Of a stretch of 64,000 bases of DNA, positions 36,617 through 46,243 are shown piece by piece. How positions within the stretch are numbered: position 1 is the stretch's first letter; every line of letters begins with the position of its first letter. Location: assembly GCA_020832285.1 (NCBI GenBank), contig JAFIFB010000094.1:29303-93302 (forward strand), in the 5' to 3' direction. Made by a program: the position numbers and the translations under genes. A model generated the notes under the pieces. It was not told the origin of the DNA, did not search any database, and saw only the letters and a list, made by a program, of their open reading frames with translations. Source of the DNA: Balneolaceae bacterium (GTDB lineage: Bacteria > Bacteroidota > Rhodothermia > Balneolales > Balneolaceae).

Positions 36617-36907
36617 TTACAACTCTTTTTTAGGATAATTATACGTGATTTTGTCATCAAGAAGTTCACTAACAGAGCGTTGTGTGGCATGAGGCAGTTG
36701 TTCAAACGCCTTGGAAATTCGCTCCTGCTCTTCGTTAAAGGTGAATTCATCTTCATCTTCAAAGCCTTCGAAATACTTAAGCTTTTCGTCAAGTTCGAGC
36801 TTTTCCTGAGCGGCAATCTGCCGGGCCCGTTTCGAAAGAACCACAATTTTTTCGTACTTATTGCCTTCGCGGCCCATCTCTTCAAGATCCAGTGTTTTAA
36901 TCGGCAT
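36617..36907 (-). CDS. rpoZ: DNA-directed RNA polymerase omega subunit
   Basis: A 96-residue RpoZ-like protein that stabilises beta-prime during RNA polymerase assembly. It starts MPIKTLDLEEM, and the block YEKIVVLSKRARQIAAQ is the omega-type helix. The rest is acidic and extended, as in Bacteroidota-like omega proteins. It lies between gmk (7 nt upstream) and coaBC (2 nt downstream). This position is the usual one and supports the call, since the sequence itself is short and divergent. Confidence 0.85.
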   Translation of the reverse strand: MPIKTLDLEEMGREGNKYEKIVVLSKRARQIAAQEKLELDEKLKYFEGFEDEDEFTFNEEQERISKAFEQLPHATQRSVSELLDDKITYNYPKKEL

Positions 36908-36914
36908 ATTTTTT

Positions 36915-37484
36915 CTATCTGTTTATGAAATTTGAAACAATTTTTTTGATCTGGCTGTACGCCGTTTCGAGATCATCGTTAACAACGACTTCGTCAAAAC
37001 GCCTGGTATAACCAATCTCTTTTTTTGCACGTTCGATGCGAGAATGAAGAGTTTCTTCAGTCTCCGTTCCGCGATGCCTGAGACGTTCAGCCAAAACATC
37101 GAGTGAAGGTGGTGCCAGGAAAATACCAAGGGCTTCGTCGCCATACATTTTTTTCACATTCAAGGCCCCTAACACATCAATGTCAAGCAAGATAAAATAG
37201 CCTTTTTTCAACTCATTTTCAACGCTTCTGCGCAGGGTACCATACATCGTTCCGTTGTAAAGCTCTTCCCACTCCAGAAAATCGTCATTTTCTACTTTTT
37301 TAATAAACTCCTCTTTGGGAAGAAAGTGGTAGTGCTCGCCATCGGTCTCTCCCTGTCGGGGTTTGCGGGTGGTAGCACTGACAGAAAACTTCACCTCATC
37401 AAAATCACTCAGAATTTTTTTTGTCATGGTGGATTTCCCGCCTCCGCTCGGGGAAGCCAGGATAATGATCTTACCGTTTTTCAT
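36915..37484 (-). CDS. gmk: Guanylate kinase
   Basis: A 189-residue enzyme that phosphorylates GMP to GDP. The P-loop ASPSGGGKST is at about residues 10-19, the GMP-binding residues lie in VSATTRKPRQGETDGEHYHF, and GTMYGTLRRSV and FILLDIDVLGAL follow. Length is normal. It sits between yicC and rpoZ with short gaps of 21 and 7 nt, in the conserved order, on the minus strand. Confidence 0.95.
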   Translation of the reverse strand: MKNGKIIILASPSGGGKSTMTKKILSDFDEVKFSVSATTRKPRQGETDGEHYHFLPKEEFIKKVENDDFLEWEELYNGTMYGTLRRSVENELKKGYFILLDIDVLGALNVKKMYGDEALGIFLAPPSLDVLAERLRHRGTETEETLHSRIERAKKEIGYTRRFDEVVVNDDLETAYSQIKKIVSNFINR

Positions 37485-37505
37485 AGGGGCAGCATTCCGG
37501 TATCA

Positions 37506-38387
37506 TTATTCAATATTTTGCACTTGCTCCCTGATCTGTTCCAATTTCTCCTTGCCCAATACAATATGGTGAGAAATGGTTGAATCATTCGCTTTGGCAC
37601 CGATGGTATTCAATTCTCGATTGATTTCCTGGCATAAGAAGTTCAGCCTCCGCCCCATCGGTTCGTCATTTTCGAGTGCTTCTAGAAAAAATTTCAGATG
37701 AGATTGCAAGCGGATAATCTCTTCATTGATGTCCATTTTATCGACCAGAAGAGCGATTTCCATTTCCATCCGTTCCGGATCAATTTTCTCATCAGCTACC
37801 ATTGATTTTATCCGGTTTTGCAGCCTTTCTCTCACATCTGGTATTCGTTTAACAGCAAGCTCACTCACCTCTTCAATCATCTCAGAAATGCCGGTTACTT
37901 GCGTTACAAGTTCATTCTTCAATTCTTTCCCTTCCTGCGAACGCATCTCATTCAACAGATTAGTAGCTTTTTGCAAGGCTTCTGTCATGCATTTCCAAAT
38001 GACTTCAACCTCTTTTTCATCTTCCTGCCGGGTTTCAAACACCCCTTCAAATTCAAGCAGATCAGATAGTTTGACCGGTTCCTGAATATTGGCAAGAAAT
38101 TTTACCTGCTCAAGCATTTTGCCGTACGCCTGAACCATATCGGAGTTATAGGTTATACTGGGCTTGGAATTGTCAGTTCTGTCAACATACGCGTTGATGT
38201 GAACCTTGCCCCTGGCAAGTTTGGATTGTACAATTTCTTTGATGTCGAATTCATGATGCTGAATGCTTTGCGGTACCCTGCTCGATATATCGAGATATCG
38301 GCTGTTAAGGGTTTTAACCTCAACGGTTACCTGGAAACCGCCGAAAGAAGACTCTCCGCGGCCAAAACCTGTCATAGATCGGATCAT
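37506..38387 (-). CDS. yicC: YicC family endoribonuclease
   Basis: A 293-residue member of the YicC family. The start MIRSMTGFGRGE and the C-terminal block FLCQEINRELNTIGAKAND with HHIVLGKEKLEQIREQVQNIE are diagnostic. YicC proteins form an RNA-cutting family that acts on small RNAs in E. coli. It begins the leftward unit with gmk, rpoZ and coaBC, 21 nt before gmk. Length is normal and the ATG at 38387 is the first good start. The 181 nt between it and the phosphoglucosamine-mutase-like gene holds no gene. Confidence 0.92.
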   Translation of the reverse strand: MIRSMTGFGRGESSFGGFQVTVEVKTLNSRYLDISSRVPQSIQHHEFDIKEIVQSKLARGKVHINAYVDRTDNSKPSITYNSDMVQAYGKMLEQVKFLANIQEPVKLSDLLEFEGVFETRQEDEKEVEVIWKCMTEALQKATNLLNEMRSQEGKELKNELVTQVTGISEMIEEVSELAVKRIPDVRERLQNRIKSMVADEKIDPERMEMEIALLVDKMDINEEIIRLQSHLKFFLEALENDEPMGRRLNFLCQEINRELNTIGAKANDSTISHHIVLGKEKLEQIREQVQNIE

Positions 38388-38568
38388 GCCGGATGATTAG
38401 TTTGAATATTTTATTTAAAGCCATCCGCCCTCGGATAAGTGACAGACCAGCGCAAACAGCACGTTACACTTCACTTATTCGAAAACGAATAGTCTGTTAA
38501 TGTAAAGATTTTAGAAAATAAAAAAGGAACGATTTGCAAAACTTGTACACAATGGCAATTTCTGTCGA

Positions 38569-39918
38569 TCATTGCCGCACAATTGAAAGTACACGACCGG
38601 CAATTTCTTCAGCTTTTTCCTTCGTTTGAGCTTCACTGTATACGCGCACTATGGGTTCTGTGTTAGATTTCCTGAAGTGGACCCAGCCATCCTTAAAATC
38701 GATTTTTACCCCATCGATTGTACTGGGATTCTGTTTTTTGAATGCTTCCGAAACGTTGTCAAGTAATTGATCTGCATCTACTCCAAGTTCACTCAATTCA
38801 ATTTTTTGTTTGATCATTTCATAATCGGGGAGTGAGCTGCGATATTCTGATGCTTTTTGATCTCGTTCAGCCAGAAGCTGTAAAATCATTGCAGATCCCA
38901 CAAGTGCATCGCGGCCGGGGTGCAGGTCGGGATTAATTACACCCCCGTTGCCCTCACCACTAATGACAGCCCCTTTTTCCTGCATCACTTTCACCACATT
39001 AATTTCCCCAACTGCAGCCCGGTGGCAGATATGGCCATGTTTACGGGTGATATCGTCAGCAGCCCGGGATGAGGAAAGATTCGTAGCTGTATCTCCCGAT
39101 TTGTGAGTGAGCATAAAATCGAAAGCGGCCGTTTGGGTATACTCTTCGCCAAATAACCGTCCGTTTTCATCGACCAGGGCAAGGCGGTCTCCATCGGGAT
39201 CGGTAACCACACCAAGATCGCAGTTATTGGATTTAACAAATTCACAAATCTCGGTCAGATTTTCGGGAAGCGGCTCAGGATTGTGTGGGAAAATGCCGTT
39301 CGGTTCGCAGTGAAGCCTGTGTACCTTCGCGCCCAGAACTTCAAGTAACCGGGGCAGTGCATGAGAAGCCCCACCATTGACTGCATCTACAGCCACAGTA
39401 AACTTTCTTTTTTTAATAAAATCGGCATCGATGTAAGGCAGTTGAAGAATTTCATCGATGTGCCAGTTGATGATGTCGGCGTCCAGGGTGACTGAACCGA
39501 TTTCATCAAACATTTTATAACTAAACTCTTTCTTTTCTGCAATATCAAGAACTTCACGCCCCTGGTTTGCATCCAGAAATTCGCTTTTTTCATTCAGCAG
39601 CTTCAGTGCATTCCACTCGGCAGGATTATGGCTTGCTGTGAGAATAATTCCGCCCCTGGCCTTGTGTCTCAAAACACCCATTGCCACTGTGGGAGTGGGT
39701 GCAATCCCGGTTTTAATTACATCACATCCAACGCTCTGAAGGGTGGCGCATACAATATCCTCGCAAATTTGGCCGGTAACGCGAGAGTCTCGCCCCACAA
39801 CAACAGTCCCTCCGCCAAGCCAGGTTCCGTAAGCAGCCGTGAATGTAACAAGATTTTCAGGAGTGAGATGTGATCCGAAAATTCCTCGAATTCCCGAAAC
39901 GGAGATCATTAATGACAT
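38569..39918 (-). CDS. glmM: Phosphoglucosamine mutase-like phosphohexomutase
   Basis: A 449-residue alpha-D-phosphohexomutase. Motifs: SVSGIRGIFGSHLTPENLV at the start, the phosphoserine loop TASHNP with Ser96, the Mg loop VTDPDGDRLA, the sugar-binding loop EGNGGVI and the phosphate-binding RKSNTEPIVRVYSEA at the C terminus. The TASHNP-EWN context and length fit GlmM, which converts glucosamine-6-phosphate to glucosamine-1-phosphate for peptidoglycan. A phosphomannomutase is an alternative. It stands alone between yicC and the cobalamin adenosyltransferase. Confidence 0.82.
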   Translation of the reverse strand: MSLMISVSGIRGIFGSHLTPENLVTFTAAYGTWLGGGTVVVGRDSRVTGQICEDIVCATLQSVGCDVIKTGIAPTPTVAMGVLRHKARGGIILTASHNPAEWNALKLLNEKSEFLDANQGREVLDIAEKKEFSYKMFDEIGSVTLDADIINWHIDEILQLPYIDADFIKKRKFTVAVDAVNGGASHALPRLLEVLGAKVHRLHCEPNGIFPHNPEPLPENLTEICEFVKSNNCDLGVVTDPDGDRLALVDENGRLFGEEYTQTAAFDFMLTHKSGDTATNLSSSRAADDITRKHGHICHRAAVGEINVVKVMQEKGAVISGEGNGGVINPDLHPGRDALVGSAMILQLLAERDQKASEYRSSLPDYEMIKQKIELSELGVDADQLLDNVSEAFKKQNPSTIDGVKIDFKDGWVHFRKSNTEPIVRVYSEAQTKEKAEEIAGRVLSIVRQ

Positions 39919-40001
39919 TCAAATATGATTTTCAAGGTTGATATTTACCGATTAGGCTGATGAATATATTTTCATTATTTGTGATTTGAATAAAAGCTAT
40001 T

Positions 40002-40547
40002 TTACTTCCGCGGCATCCACTTTGTTTCTTCTATTCCGGCCTGTTGATTTTCGAACCGTGCCAGTACAAATAAAAAATCGGAAAGGCGATTCAGATAGAT
40101 TACGGTTTGGTCCGAAGCGGGATCCTTCATATTTAATTCTACCGTAAACCGTTCGGCACGGCGGCAGACAGTCCGGGCAAAATGCAGAGAAGCCCCGCCG
40201 GGCGAACCTCCGGGCATTATAAAAGAAGTGAGCCCGGGCAGATTTTCTTCAAGTTCATCAATCCAGCTTTCCAGTTTTTTAATTTCATTTTGGCCGATAC
40301 GTTCAATCTTTTCCTTTTTTGACGGAAGTGTGGCAAGGTCAGCTCCCAATACAAACAACTGCTTCTGAATTTCAGCGAGCATCTCCCGGCCTTTATCACT
40401 TAGAGAATGAGATAATACCATTCCAAATACCGAGTTCAGCTCGTCCACCGTACCGTAAGCGTGAAGACGCACACTGTTCTTTTCAATACTTGTTCCGCCA
40501 AAAAGGGATGTATAGCCCTTATCGCCTCTTTTGGTGTAAATTTTCAT
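40002..40547 (-). CDS. Cob(I)yrinic acid a,c-diamide adenosyltransferase, PduO type
   Basis: A 181-residue enzyme that adds the adenosyl group to cobalamin. The N-terminal motif KIYTKRGDKGYTSLFGG binds ATP, and HAYGTVDELNSVFGM and the helix MPGGSPGGASLHFARTVCRR with AERFTVEL and YLNRLSDFLFVLARFEN are family landmarks. Length is typical. The interval to the YigZ gene holds a MITE-like element. No other cobalamin gene is adjacent. Confidence 0.92.
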   Translation of the reverse strand: MKIYTKRGDKGYTSLFGGTSIEKNSVRLHAYGTVDELNSVFGMVLSHSLSDKGREMLAEIQKQLFVLGADLATLPSKKEKIERIGQNEIKKLESWIDELEENLPGLTSFIMPGGSPGGASLHFARTVCRRAERFTVELNMKDPASDQTVIYLNRLSDFLFVLARFENQQAGIEETKWMPRK

Positions 40548-40612
40548 AATTTATTTTTTATTCTAAAAGTACAGTTTATAATTCTAAGTACTCTTACGAA
40601 GGCTCTTCGTCT

Positions 40613-40814
40613 AACCCGGATTTCGTTTCACAAGAATCGCTTCGCTCAGTGCTCACAGTAAATATACTAAACGAAGTATAAATTTTTGATATATCTTACT
40701 TTATGAATCAAATTCGGGATCTTCAACTGAAACATCCGGTTTTCCTGCGCTATTTTCCCTTTCCCCTCAGCTTCGTTTGCAGAGGAAAAAATAACTTGGT
40801 GAGAAATCCGGGTT
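40613..40814 (-). mobile_element. MITE-like element, copy A (202 bp)
   Basis: Begins AACCCGGATTTCGTTTCAC and ends AAATCCGGGTT, so the ends are inverted. The reverse complement aligns with 63533-63807: the shared blocks are ACCAAG-ATTTTTTCCTC, CTGAGGGGAAA, CTTCGTTTAGTATATTT and GTGAGCACTGAGCGAAGCG. It lies in the gap between two core genes and has no ORF. Confidence 0.65.
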
Positions 40815-40853
40815 AACCCAAAGGTAATAAGCTGCAGCCTGTTAATCAGGTCA

Positions 40854-41489
40854 TTATTCAACTATATGATATCCCTTGCCAGTATCTTCAATCTCATCGA
40901 ACAGATGTGCCAGGGACATTAATTTTGATTCAAAAATACCAGACTCTGAAACGGGCACACCAATATTCAATTCTACATGCTGGAGATAACTCGAATCCAG
41001 TTCAATCAAGGTAAAATCGTTTTTCAATTTGTCGATTGCACCCTGCTGCGGGTAATCATAAATAATCTTAAACGTTTTAACGGGCAGAACTTCTTTTAAA
41101 ACGGCGGTTTCAGCGGTGAGTTTGGCAGTGTGGCTGTAGGCATCAATCAGTCCGGCTTTTCCCAGTTTTGTGCCGCCGTAATATCTTACCACAATCAACA
41201 TCACGTTGATCATATCGTATGAACGGAGGATATTTTGAATAGGCAGCCCTGCTGTTCCCCCGGGTTCGCCATCATCACTGGAAAATTCGGTTTTGTCATG
41301 AGGGTTTAGCGCGTAAGCATAGCAGTGATGAGTGGCCGTATGATGTTCTGACCTGACTTTCTGAAGCAGTTTATCTGCTTTCTGCACATCTTTGCATGGG
41401 AACAAATATCCAAGAAATTCAGACCCTTTGACACGATAATCCGATACTGCTGTTTTAGTTACGGTGTACACAAAAAAATAATTAGGCAA
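40854..41489 (-). CDS. YigZ/IMPACT family protein
   Basis: A 211-residue protein of the YigZ/IMPACT family. Blocks: KGSEFLGYLFPCKDVQKADK near residue 20, THHCYAYALNPH and SDDGEPGGTAGLPIQNIL, then VMLIVVRYYGGTKLGKAGLI, which are the family landmarks. The role in bacteria is unclear; in eukaryotes IMPACT proteins bind ribosome-linked kinases, so a translation link is only suspected. Length is typical. A leftward lone gene, with divergent sdhCAB next to it. Confidence 0.9.
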   Translation of the reverse strand: MPNYFFVYTVTKTAVSDYRVKGSEFLGYLFPCKDVQKADKLLQKVRSEHHTATHHCYAYALNPHDKTEFSSDDGEPGGTAGLPIQNILRSYDMINVMLIVVRYYGGTKLGKAGLIDAYSHTAKLTAETAVLKEVLPVKTFKIIYDYPQQGAIDKLKNDFTLIELDSSYLQHVELNIGVPVSESGIFESKLMSLAHLFDEIEDTGKGYHIVE

Positions 41490-41661
41490 CAGAACATATA
41501 AATAACGATTTAGAACTTTTCTGAATTAGACTGTTCAATTAAATATAGTGCATTTACCTTGCCTTTTACAGCAAAACCAACGAATTTACTTATCAAAGAA
41601 AGGGCTTGAAAAACAACTTTCCCTGTTATTTAAATCTACCTAATTTTACAAATAACTAACT

Positions 41662-42369
41662 ATGCCATCGTTTACTGAAGCGCTGCAGTCGCAGGTTGGC
41701 CGAAAAATCCTTACGGGATTGACCGGAATTTTTCTTGTATTGTTTATCATTTTTCATCTCGGGGGTAACCTGGCCATTTTGGGTGAGCCAGATGCAATGA
41801 ACCGATATTCTATGTTCTTACATGATATGGGGCCGCTTCTCTGGATCGCGAGGATAGGTTTACTGGCTGTCTTTGTCATCCATGCATGGCTCGGCATCTC
41901 CATCTGGCTGAGAAAGCGAAAAGCCCGCCCCAACAATTATGCCGTTTACAGCAGTAAAGGCGGCCCAAGTAAACAGGGACTGAGTTCACGCAGTATGGCG
42001 TTTACCGGAGTGGTTCTGCTCATTTTTGTGATTTTTCATATAAATACGTTTGCTCTCGGTGAGACCCAAACCGTAATGATTGACGGACAGGAAACTCATG
42101 ATATCAAGTCGCTTGTAATTGATACATTTGAAAATAGCGCACTGTATGCCTTCGGTTATGCTTTTGTCATGCTGCTCCTTGGAACACACCTTGGCCATGG
42201 TATCTGGAGTGCATTTACCTCTCTTACTCTTTCCAACAAAAAAGCCTCTGCCGTTGTTTACACTATCGGCGTTTTACTTGCTATCGTGCTTGCCGTCGGG
42301 TTTCTGTTTATACCGCTTTATATCTACTTTGGCGGTGGATGCGATGCGGCACTCATCAATTGTAATTAA
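41662..42369 (+). CDS. sdhC: Succinate dehydrogenase cytochrome b subunit (b558 type)
   Basis: A 235-residue integral membrane protein with five hydrophobic helices, housing the haem and the quinone site of complex II. The start LQSQVGRKILTGLTGIFLVL and blocks FHLGGNLAILG, HAWLGISIWLRKRK, HINTF and LLGTHLGHGIWSAF give the paired histidines expected for haem ligands. Single-subunit anchors of this kind belong to Bacteroidota-like and epsilon-type succinate:quinone reductases. It precedes sdhA by 21 nt. Confidence 0.9.
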   Translation: MPSFTEALQSQVGRKILTGLTGIFLVLFIIFHLGGNLAILGEPDAMNRYSMFLHDMGPLLWIARIGLLAVFVIHAWLGISIWLRKRKARPNNYAVYSSKGGPSKQGLSSRSMAFTGVVLLIFVIFHINTFALGETQTVMIDGQETHDIKSLVIDTFENSALYAFGYAFVMLLLGTHLGHGIWSAFTSLTLSNKKASAVVYTIGVLLAIVLAVGFLFIPLYIYFGGGCDAALINCN

Positions 42370-42390
42370 AAGATTGTAAGTCAACCTATC

Positions 42391-44310
42391 ATGAAATTAG
42401 ATCCAAAGATTCCATCCGGGCCGTTAGAAGAGAAGTGGAACCGCCACAAGAATGAAATTAATCTTGTTTCCCCAAATAATAAGCGGAAACATCACATTAT
42501 TGTTGTTGGAACCGGCCTTGCAGGTGCATCAGCCGCAGCAAGCCTTGCTGAACTGGGTTATAACGTGTCCGCTTTTTGCATTCAGGATTCGGGCAGAAGA
42601 GCCCACAGTATTGCCGCCCAGGGAGGAATTAATGCTGCAAAAAACTATCAGAACGATGGCGACAGCGTATGGCGCCTTTTTTATGATACGATTAAAGGCG
42701 GGGATTACAGGAGCCGGGAAGCAAACGTCTATCGCCTGGCAGAAAATTCCAATAATATAATCGATCAGGCCGTAGCACAGGGCGTGCCTTTTGGCCGTGA
42801 ATATGGGGGATTGCTTGATAACCGCTCGTTCGGCGGTGCACAGGTATCACGCACATTTTACTCGCGCGGGCAAACCGGCCAGCAGTTGCTCCTCGGGGCA
42901 TACCAGGCCATGATGAAAGAAGTTCATTCCGGGAAAATCAAATACTTCCCGCGCCACGAAATGCTGGATCTTGTGGTTGTGGACGGTAAAGCAAGAGGAA
43001 TCATTTCCCGCGATTTGGTTAGCGGTGAAGTGATGAAATTCCAGGCCGATGCAGTTGTTCTCTGTACCGGCGGCTACGGTAACGTATTTTACCTCTCTAC
43101 CAATGCAAAAAATTCAAATGTAACAGCAGCATGGCGCTGCCACAAACGGGGAGCGGCCTTTGCCAATCCCTGCTTCGTACAGATTCACCCTACATGTATT
43201 CCGGTATCGGGCGATTACCAGTCAAAACTTACACTTATGAGTGAAAGTTTGAGAAACGACGGACGCGTATGGGTTCCTAAAAAGAAGGGTGACAAACGCC
43301 CGCCAAACGAAATTCCGGAAGATGAGCGCTACTACTATCTCGAAGAACGATACCCGAGTTTTGGTAACCTGGTCCCCCGGGATGTAGCGTCGAGAAATGC
43401 TAAAATGGTTACTGATGACGGAATGGGCGTGGGAAGTTCCGGCCTGGCCGTTTATCTCGATTTCCGGGATGCCATCAAGCGCGATGGCGAGGATGTGATC
43501 CGCGCCAAGTATGGCAACTTGTTTGATATGTACCAGAATATCACCGACGAAAATCCCTACAAAACTCCGATGAGAATTTTCCCCGCTGTGCATTACACAA
43601 TGGGAGGCCTCTGGGTAGACTATAACCTCATGAGCAATATTCCCGGCCTGTTTGTGGCAGGAGAAGCCAACTTTTCTGACCACGGTGCCAATCGTCTCGG
43701 GGCCAGTGCACTCATGCAGGGGCTCTCCGATGGATACTTCATCGTTCCTTACACCATCGGTGATTATCTTGCCGGAAACGAAGTTCCAAAAATATCCACC
43801 GATCATGATGCCTTTAAAGAAGCCGAATCCACCGCATCGGGTCAGCTCGATAAGCTCCTTGCCGTAAAAGGGGATAAAACCATTATTGAATTCCACAGAG
43901 AACTGGGTAAGATTATGTGGGATAAAGTGGGTATTTCCCGAAGCAAAGAAGGACTTGAATCTGCTGTGAAAGAGATTCGCAAACTCCGGGATGAGTTTTG
44001 GCAAAATGTTCGTGTTCCAGGCGAGAAAAACTACTACAACAAATACCTTGAATTTGCCGCCCGTGTGGCTGACTATTTTGAACTCGCCGAACTGATGGCA
44101 CTTGATGCACTTGACCGAAACGAATCTTGCGGATGCCACCTTCGTGATGAGTATCAGACCGAAGAAGGCGAAGCCATCAGGAATGATAAAGATTATTCGT
44201 ATGTCTCGGCCTGGGAGTACCTTGGAGTCAACGGAAAACTGGAAACCAAAATTCATAAAGAACCCCTCGAATTCGAGTTTGTGGAACTGAAGCAGCGAAG
44301 TTATAAGTAA
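42391..44310 (+). CDS. sdhA: Succinate dehydrogenase/fumarate reductase flavoprotein subunit
   Basis: A 639-residue catalytic subunit with covalent FAD. Visible: the Rossmann motif [19 protein letters not shown], the histidine-containing FAD site [30 protein letters not shown] substrate residues, and [14 protein letters not shown] with [20 protein letters not shown]. Full length, with a capping domain and C-terminal helical part. It is the second gene of sdhCAB and interconverts succinate and fumarate. Confidence 0.96.
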   Translation: MKLDPKIPSGPLEEKWNRHKNEINLVSPNNKRKHHIIVVGTGLAGASAAASLAELGYNVSAFCIQDSGRRAHSIAAQGGINAAKNYQNDGDSVWRLFYDTIKGGDYRSREANVYRLAENSNNIIDQAVAQGVPFGREYGGLLDNRSFGGAQVSRTFYSRGQTGQQLLLGAYQAMMKEVHSGKIKYFPRHEMLDLVVVDGKARGIISRDLVSGEVMKFQADAVVLCTGGYGNVFYLSTNAKNSNVTAAWRCHKRGAAFANPCFVQIHPTCIPVSGDYQSKLTLMSESLRNDGRVWVPKKKGDKRPPNEIPEDERYYYLEERYPSFGNLVPRDVASRNAKMVTDDGMGVGSSGLAVYLDFRDAIKRDGEDVIRAKYGNLFDMYQNITDENPYKTPMRIFPAVHYTMGGLWVDYNLMSNIPGLFVAGEANFSDHGANRLGASALMQGLSDGYFIVPYTIGDYLAGNEVPKISTDHDAFKEAESTASGQLDKLLAVKGDKTIIEFHRELGKIMWDKVGISRSKEGLESAVKEIRKLRDEFWQNVRVPGEKNYYNKYLEFAARVADYFELAELMALDALDRNESCGCHLRDEYQTEEGEAIRNDKDYSYVSAWEYLGVNGKLETKIHKEPLEFEFVELKQRSYK

Positions 44311-44368
44311 GGTTCAAATAGCTCCGTCAAAAAATATTAAAACTTAAGAAAGCAGCGAGTTTGAATTT

Positions 44369-45115
44369 ATGAGTACAATGACAATTAAACTGAAAATCTG
44401 GCGGCAAAAAAACAGCCATGACCCCGGCCATTTCGAAGATTATAAACTTGACGATGTAAATGAGCACATGTCGTTCCTGGAAATGCTGGATGTTCTGAAT
44501 GAAAATCTCATAAAAGAAGGAACTGATCCTGTGGAGTTCGATTACGACTGCCGCGAGGGTATCTGCGGTTCCTGTAATTTGGTAATAAACGGACGTGCAC
44601 ACGGTCCCAAGCACATGACAGCCGTTTGCCAGCTCCACATGAGGGAATACAACAACGGAGACACCATCGTCATAGAACCTCCCCGTGCGGCTGCATTTCC
44701 GGTCATTAAAGATTTAGTTGTAGACCGCTCTGCCTTCGACCGTATTATCGAAGCCGGGGGATATGTCTCCGTAAAAACCGGTGCTGCCCCTGAAGCGAAT
44801 CTCATACCCGTTCCGCAGGATACGTCCAATATAGCTTTCGACTATGCCACTTGTATCGGCTGCGGAGCATGTGTGGCAGCCTGCCCCAACTCATCAGCAT
44901 CCCTCTTTACGGGAGCAAAAATAGCACATCTGAACAGCTTGCCTCAGGGCCAGCCCGAACGTGATAAGCGTACCATTGCCATGGTGAATCAGATGGAAAA
45001 AGAAGGATTTGGCGATTGCTCCAACTTTGCAGAGTGTGAGGCAGTTTGCCCTGTGGGAATCAGCATCGCTTCCATTGCAGAAATGCGTAAAGACTATGTC
45101 AAAGCTATATTTTAA
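44369..45115 (+). CDS. sdhB: Succinate dehydrogenase iron-sulfur subunit
   Basis: A 248-residue subunit with three clusters. The [2Fe-2S] ligands are in CREGICGSCNL plus the later Cys of AVCQLHM. The ferredoxin-like part has CIGCGACVAACPNSS for one cluster and CSNFAECEAVCPVGIS for the others. It carries electrons from the SdhA flavin to the SdhC quinone site. The gap to sdhA is 58 nt. A clear terminator follows at 45153. Confidence 0.96.
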   Translation: MSTMTIKLKIWRQKNSHDPGHFEDYKLDDVNEHMSFLEMLDVLNENLIKEGTDPVEFDYDCREGICGSCNLVINGRAHGPKHMTAVCQLHMREYNNGDTIVIEPPRAAAFPVIKDLVVDRSAFDRIIEAGGYVSVKTGAAPEANLIPVPQDTSNIAFDYATCIGCGACVAACPNSSASLFTGAKIAHLNSLPQGQPERDKRTIAMVNQMEKEGFGDCSNFAECEAVCPVGISIASIAEMRKDYVKAIF

Positions 45116-45152
45116 AATGGTTTGAATTCCATTTACAGATCTATATTTTTAG

Positions 45153-45190
45153 AAAGCCTTGTTGCGATTTTCGTAAACAGGGCTTTTTTA
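45153..45190 (+). terminator. Rho-independent terminator after sdhB
   Basis: AAAGCCTTGTT and AACAGGGCTTT form an 11-bp stem (one wobble) around a short loop, followed by TTTTTT. It lies 38 nt after the sdhB stop, marking the end of sdhCAB. Confidence 0.75.
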
Positions 45191-45293
45191 TGATCACTGC
45201 TAAAATTAAATGAGGTTTCAGAAAATTTTATCCCACAAAAATAACTTTAGTTTGGACACCAACAGTTGAAGTTATAAAAAGGTTATCTGACAT

Positions 45294-45341
45294 CTGATAG
45301 CTGATAGCTGATAGCTGATAGCTGATAGCTGATAGCTGATA
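45294..45341 (+). repeat. Heptamer tandem repeat (CTGATAG)n
   Basis: Six full CTGATAG copies plus CTGATA, perfect in sequence, between the sdh terminator and the next gene's start. Such a run is a likely variable-number repeat. Confidence 0.9.
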
Positions 45342-45401
45342 AAACAAAATCATCTCCAATTAAAACACAAAATTATTATTCGAACGTAAAGAAATAAGGA
45401 A

Positions 45402-46121
45402 ATGAAAATAAAGAAAATTGCTCTTTCACTACTCTTTTTTAGCTTCGGAATAACAGCAAACCTGTATTCTCAGGAATTTCAGTTGGGAATTGATTTTGAT
45501 CTGGGGGTTCCTCAAAATGAGTTCAGTGATCAGCTCGACCGGTTAGGTGTTGGTGTCGGTCTGACTGCCGGCTATCTAATTCCAAACACACCCGTTATGC
45601 TCGGACTGGACTTTGGCTTTATGAATTTTGGAAAAGATGTACGTGAGGCACCCTGGAGCACCACTATACCTGATGTCACTGTAGAGGTTGAAAATCGCTA
45701 TAATCTTGTTCAGGGAAATCTGATGCTACGGCTTACAGCTCCTTCAGGTCCTGTAAGGCCTTTTGCAGAAGGGTTGTTCGGGTTTAACTATCTCTTTACA
45801 GAAACTGTCATCCAGGAACGCCGTACCACATCAGATGAAATAGTCAGAGACACAAATTTCGACGATTTTGCCCTCAGTTACGGTTTTGGGGCCGGACTTC
45901 AGTTTAGAATTTATCAAGATCGCGGAGATCGAAATCAAAATGGCGAAATGTCTCCGGGCGCTGTTTACCTGAACCTGGCAAGCCGCTATATGCTTGGCAA
46001 TGAAGCGGAATATCTTCAGCAGGGCTCCATCGAAATTGAAAACGGACAGGTCAATTATGATGTAAGTGAATCCACTACCGATCTGCTTTATTTTAAGCTG
46101 GGTATTGTTGTTTCATTTTAA
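45402..46121 (+). CDS. Outer-membrane beta-barrel protein
   Basis: A 239-residue exported protein with a signal peptide (LLFFSFGITANLYSQ). The mature chain alternates in barrel fashion: FDLGVPQNEFSDQLDRLG, GVGLTAGYLIP, VMLGLDFGFMNFG and a final LLYFKLGIVVSF, an aromatic C terminus typical of outer-membrane proteins. A middle loop EDYGFGAGLQFRIYQD-like region contains the long DRGDRNQNGEMSP insert. The exact role is unknown. It follows sdhCAB, with a heptamer repeat in its upstream region. Confidence 0.75.
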   Translation: MKIKKIALSLLFFSFGITANLYSQEFQLGIDFDLGVPQNEFSDQLDRLGVGVGLTAGYLIPNTPVMLGLDFGFMNFGKDVREAPWSTTIPDVTVEVENRYNLVQGNLMLRLTAPSGPVRPFAEGLFGFNYLFTETVIQERRTTSDEIVRDTNFDDFALSYGFGAGLQFRIYQDRGDRNQNGEMSPGAVYLNLASRYMLGNEAEYLQQGSIEIENGQVNYDVSESTTDLLYFKLGIVVSF

Positions 46122-46243
46122 TGTCACTCTCATGAAGGGCTTTCTGCCAGCTATATTGGTTCAAAAAAGGGTATTATTTTTCATCTTTTCAACTCATATT
46201 ATTTGGTGGTAAACAGGGGCTGAACGAATCGATAACATCACCC

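Noticed and set aside
43222..44256. 344-residue open frame on the minus strand under sdhA
   Set aside because: Lies fully inside sdhA on the other strand; no family match and no plausible start signal.
45294..45341. Heptamer run as a CRISPR or regulatory array
   Set aside because: A perfect seven-base repeat without spacers; it is a simple tandem repeat.
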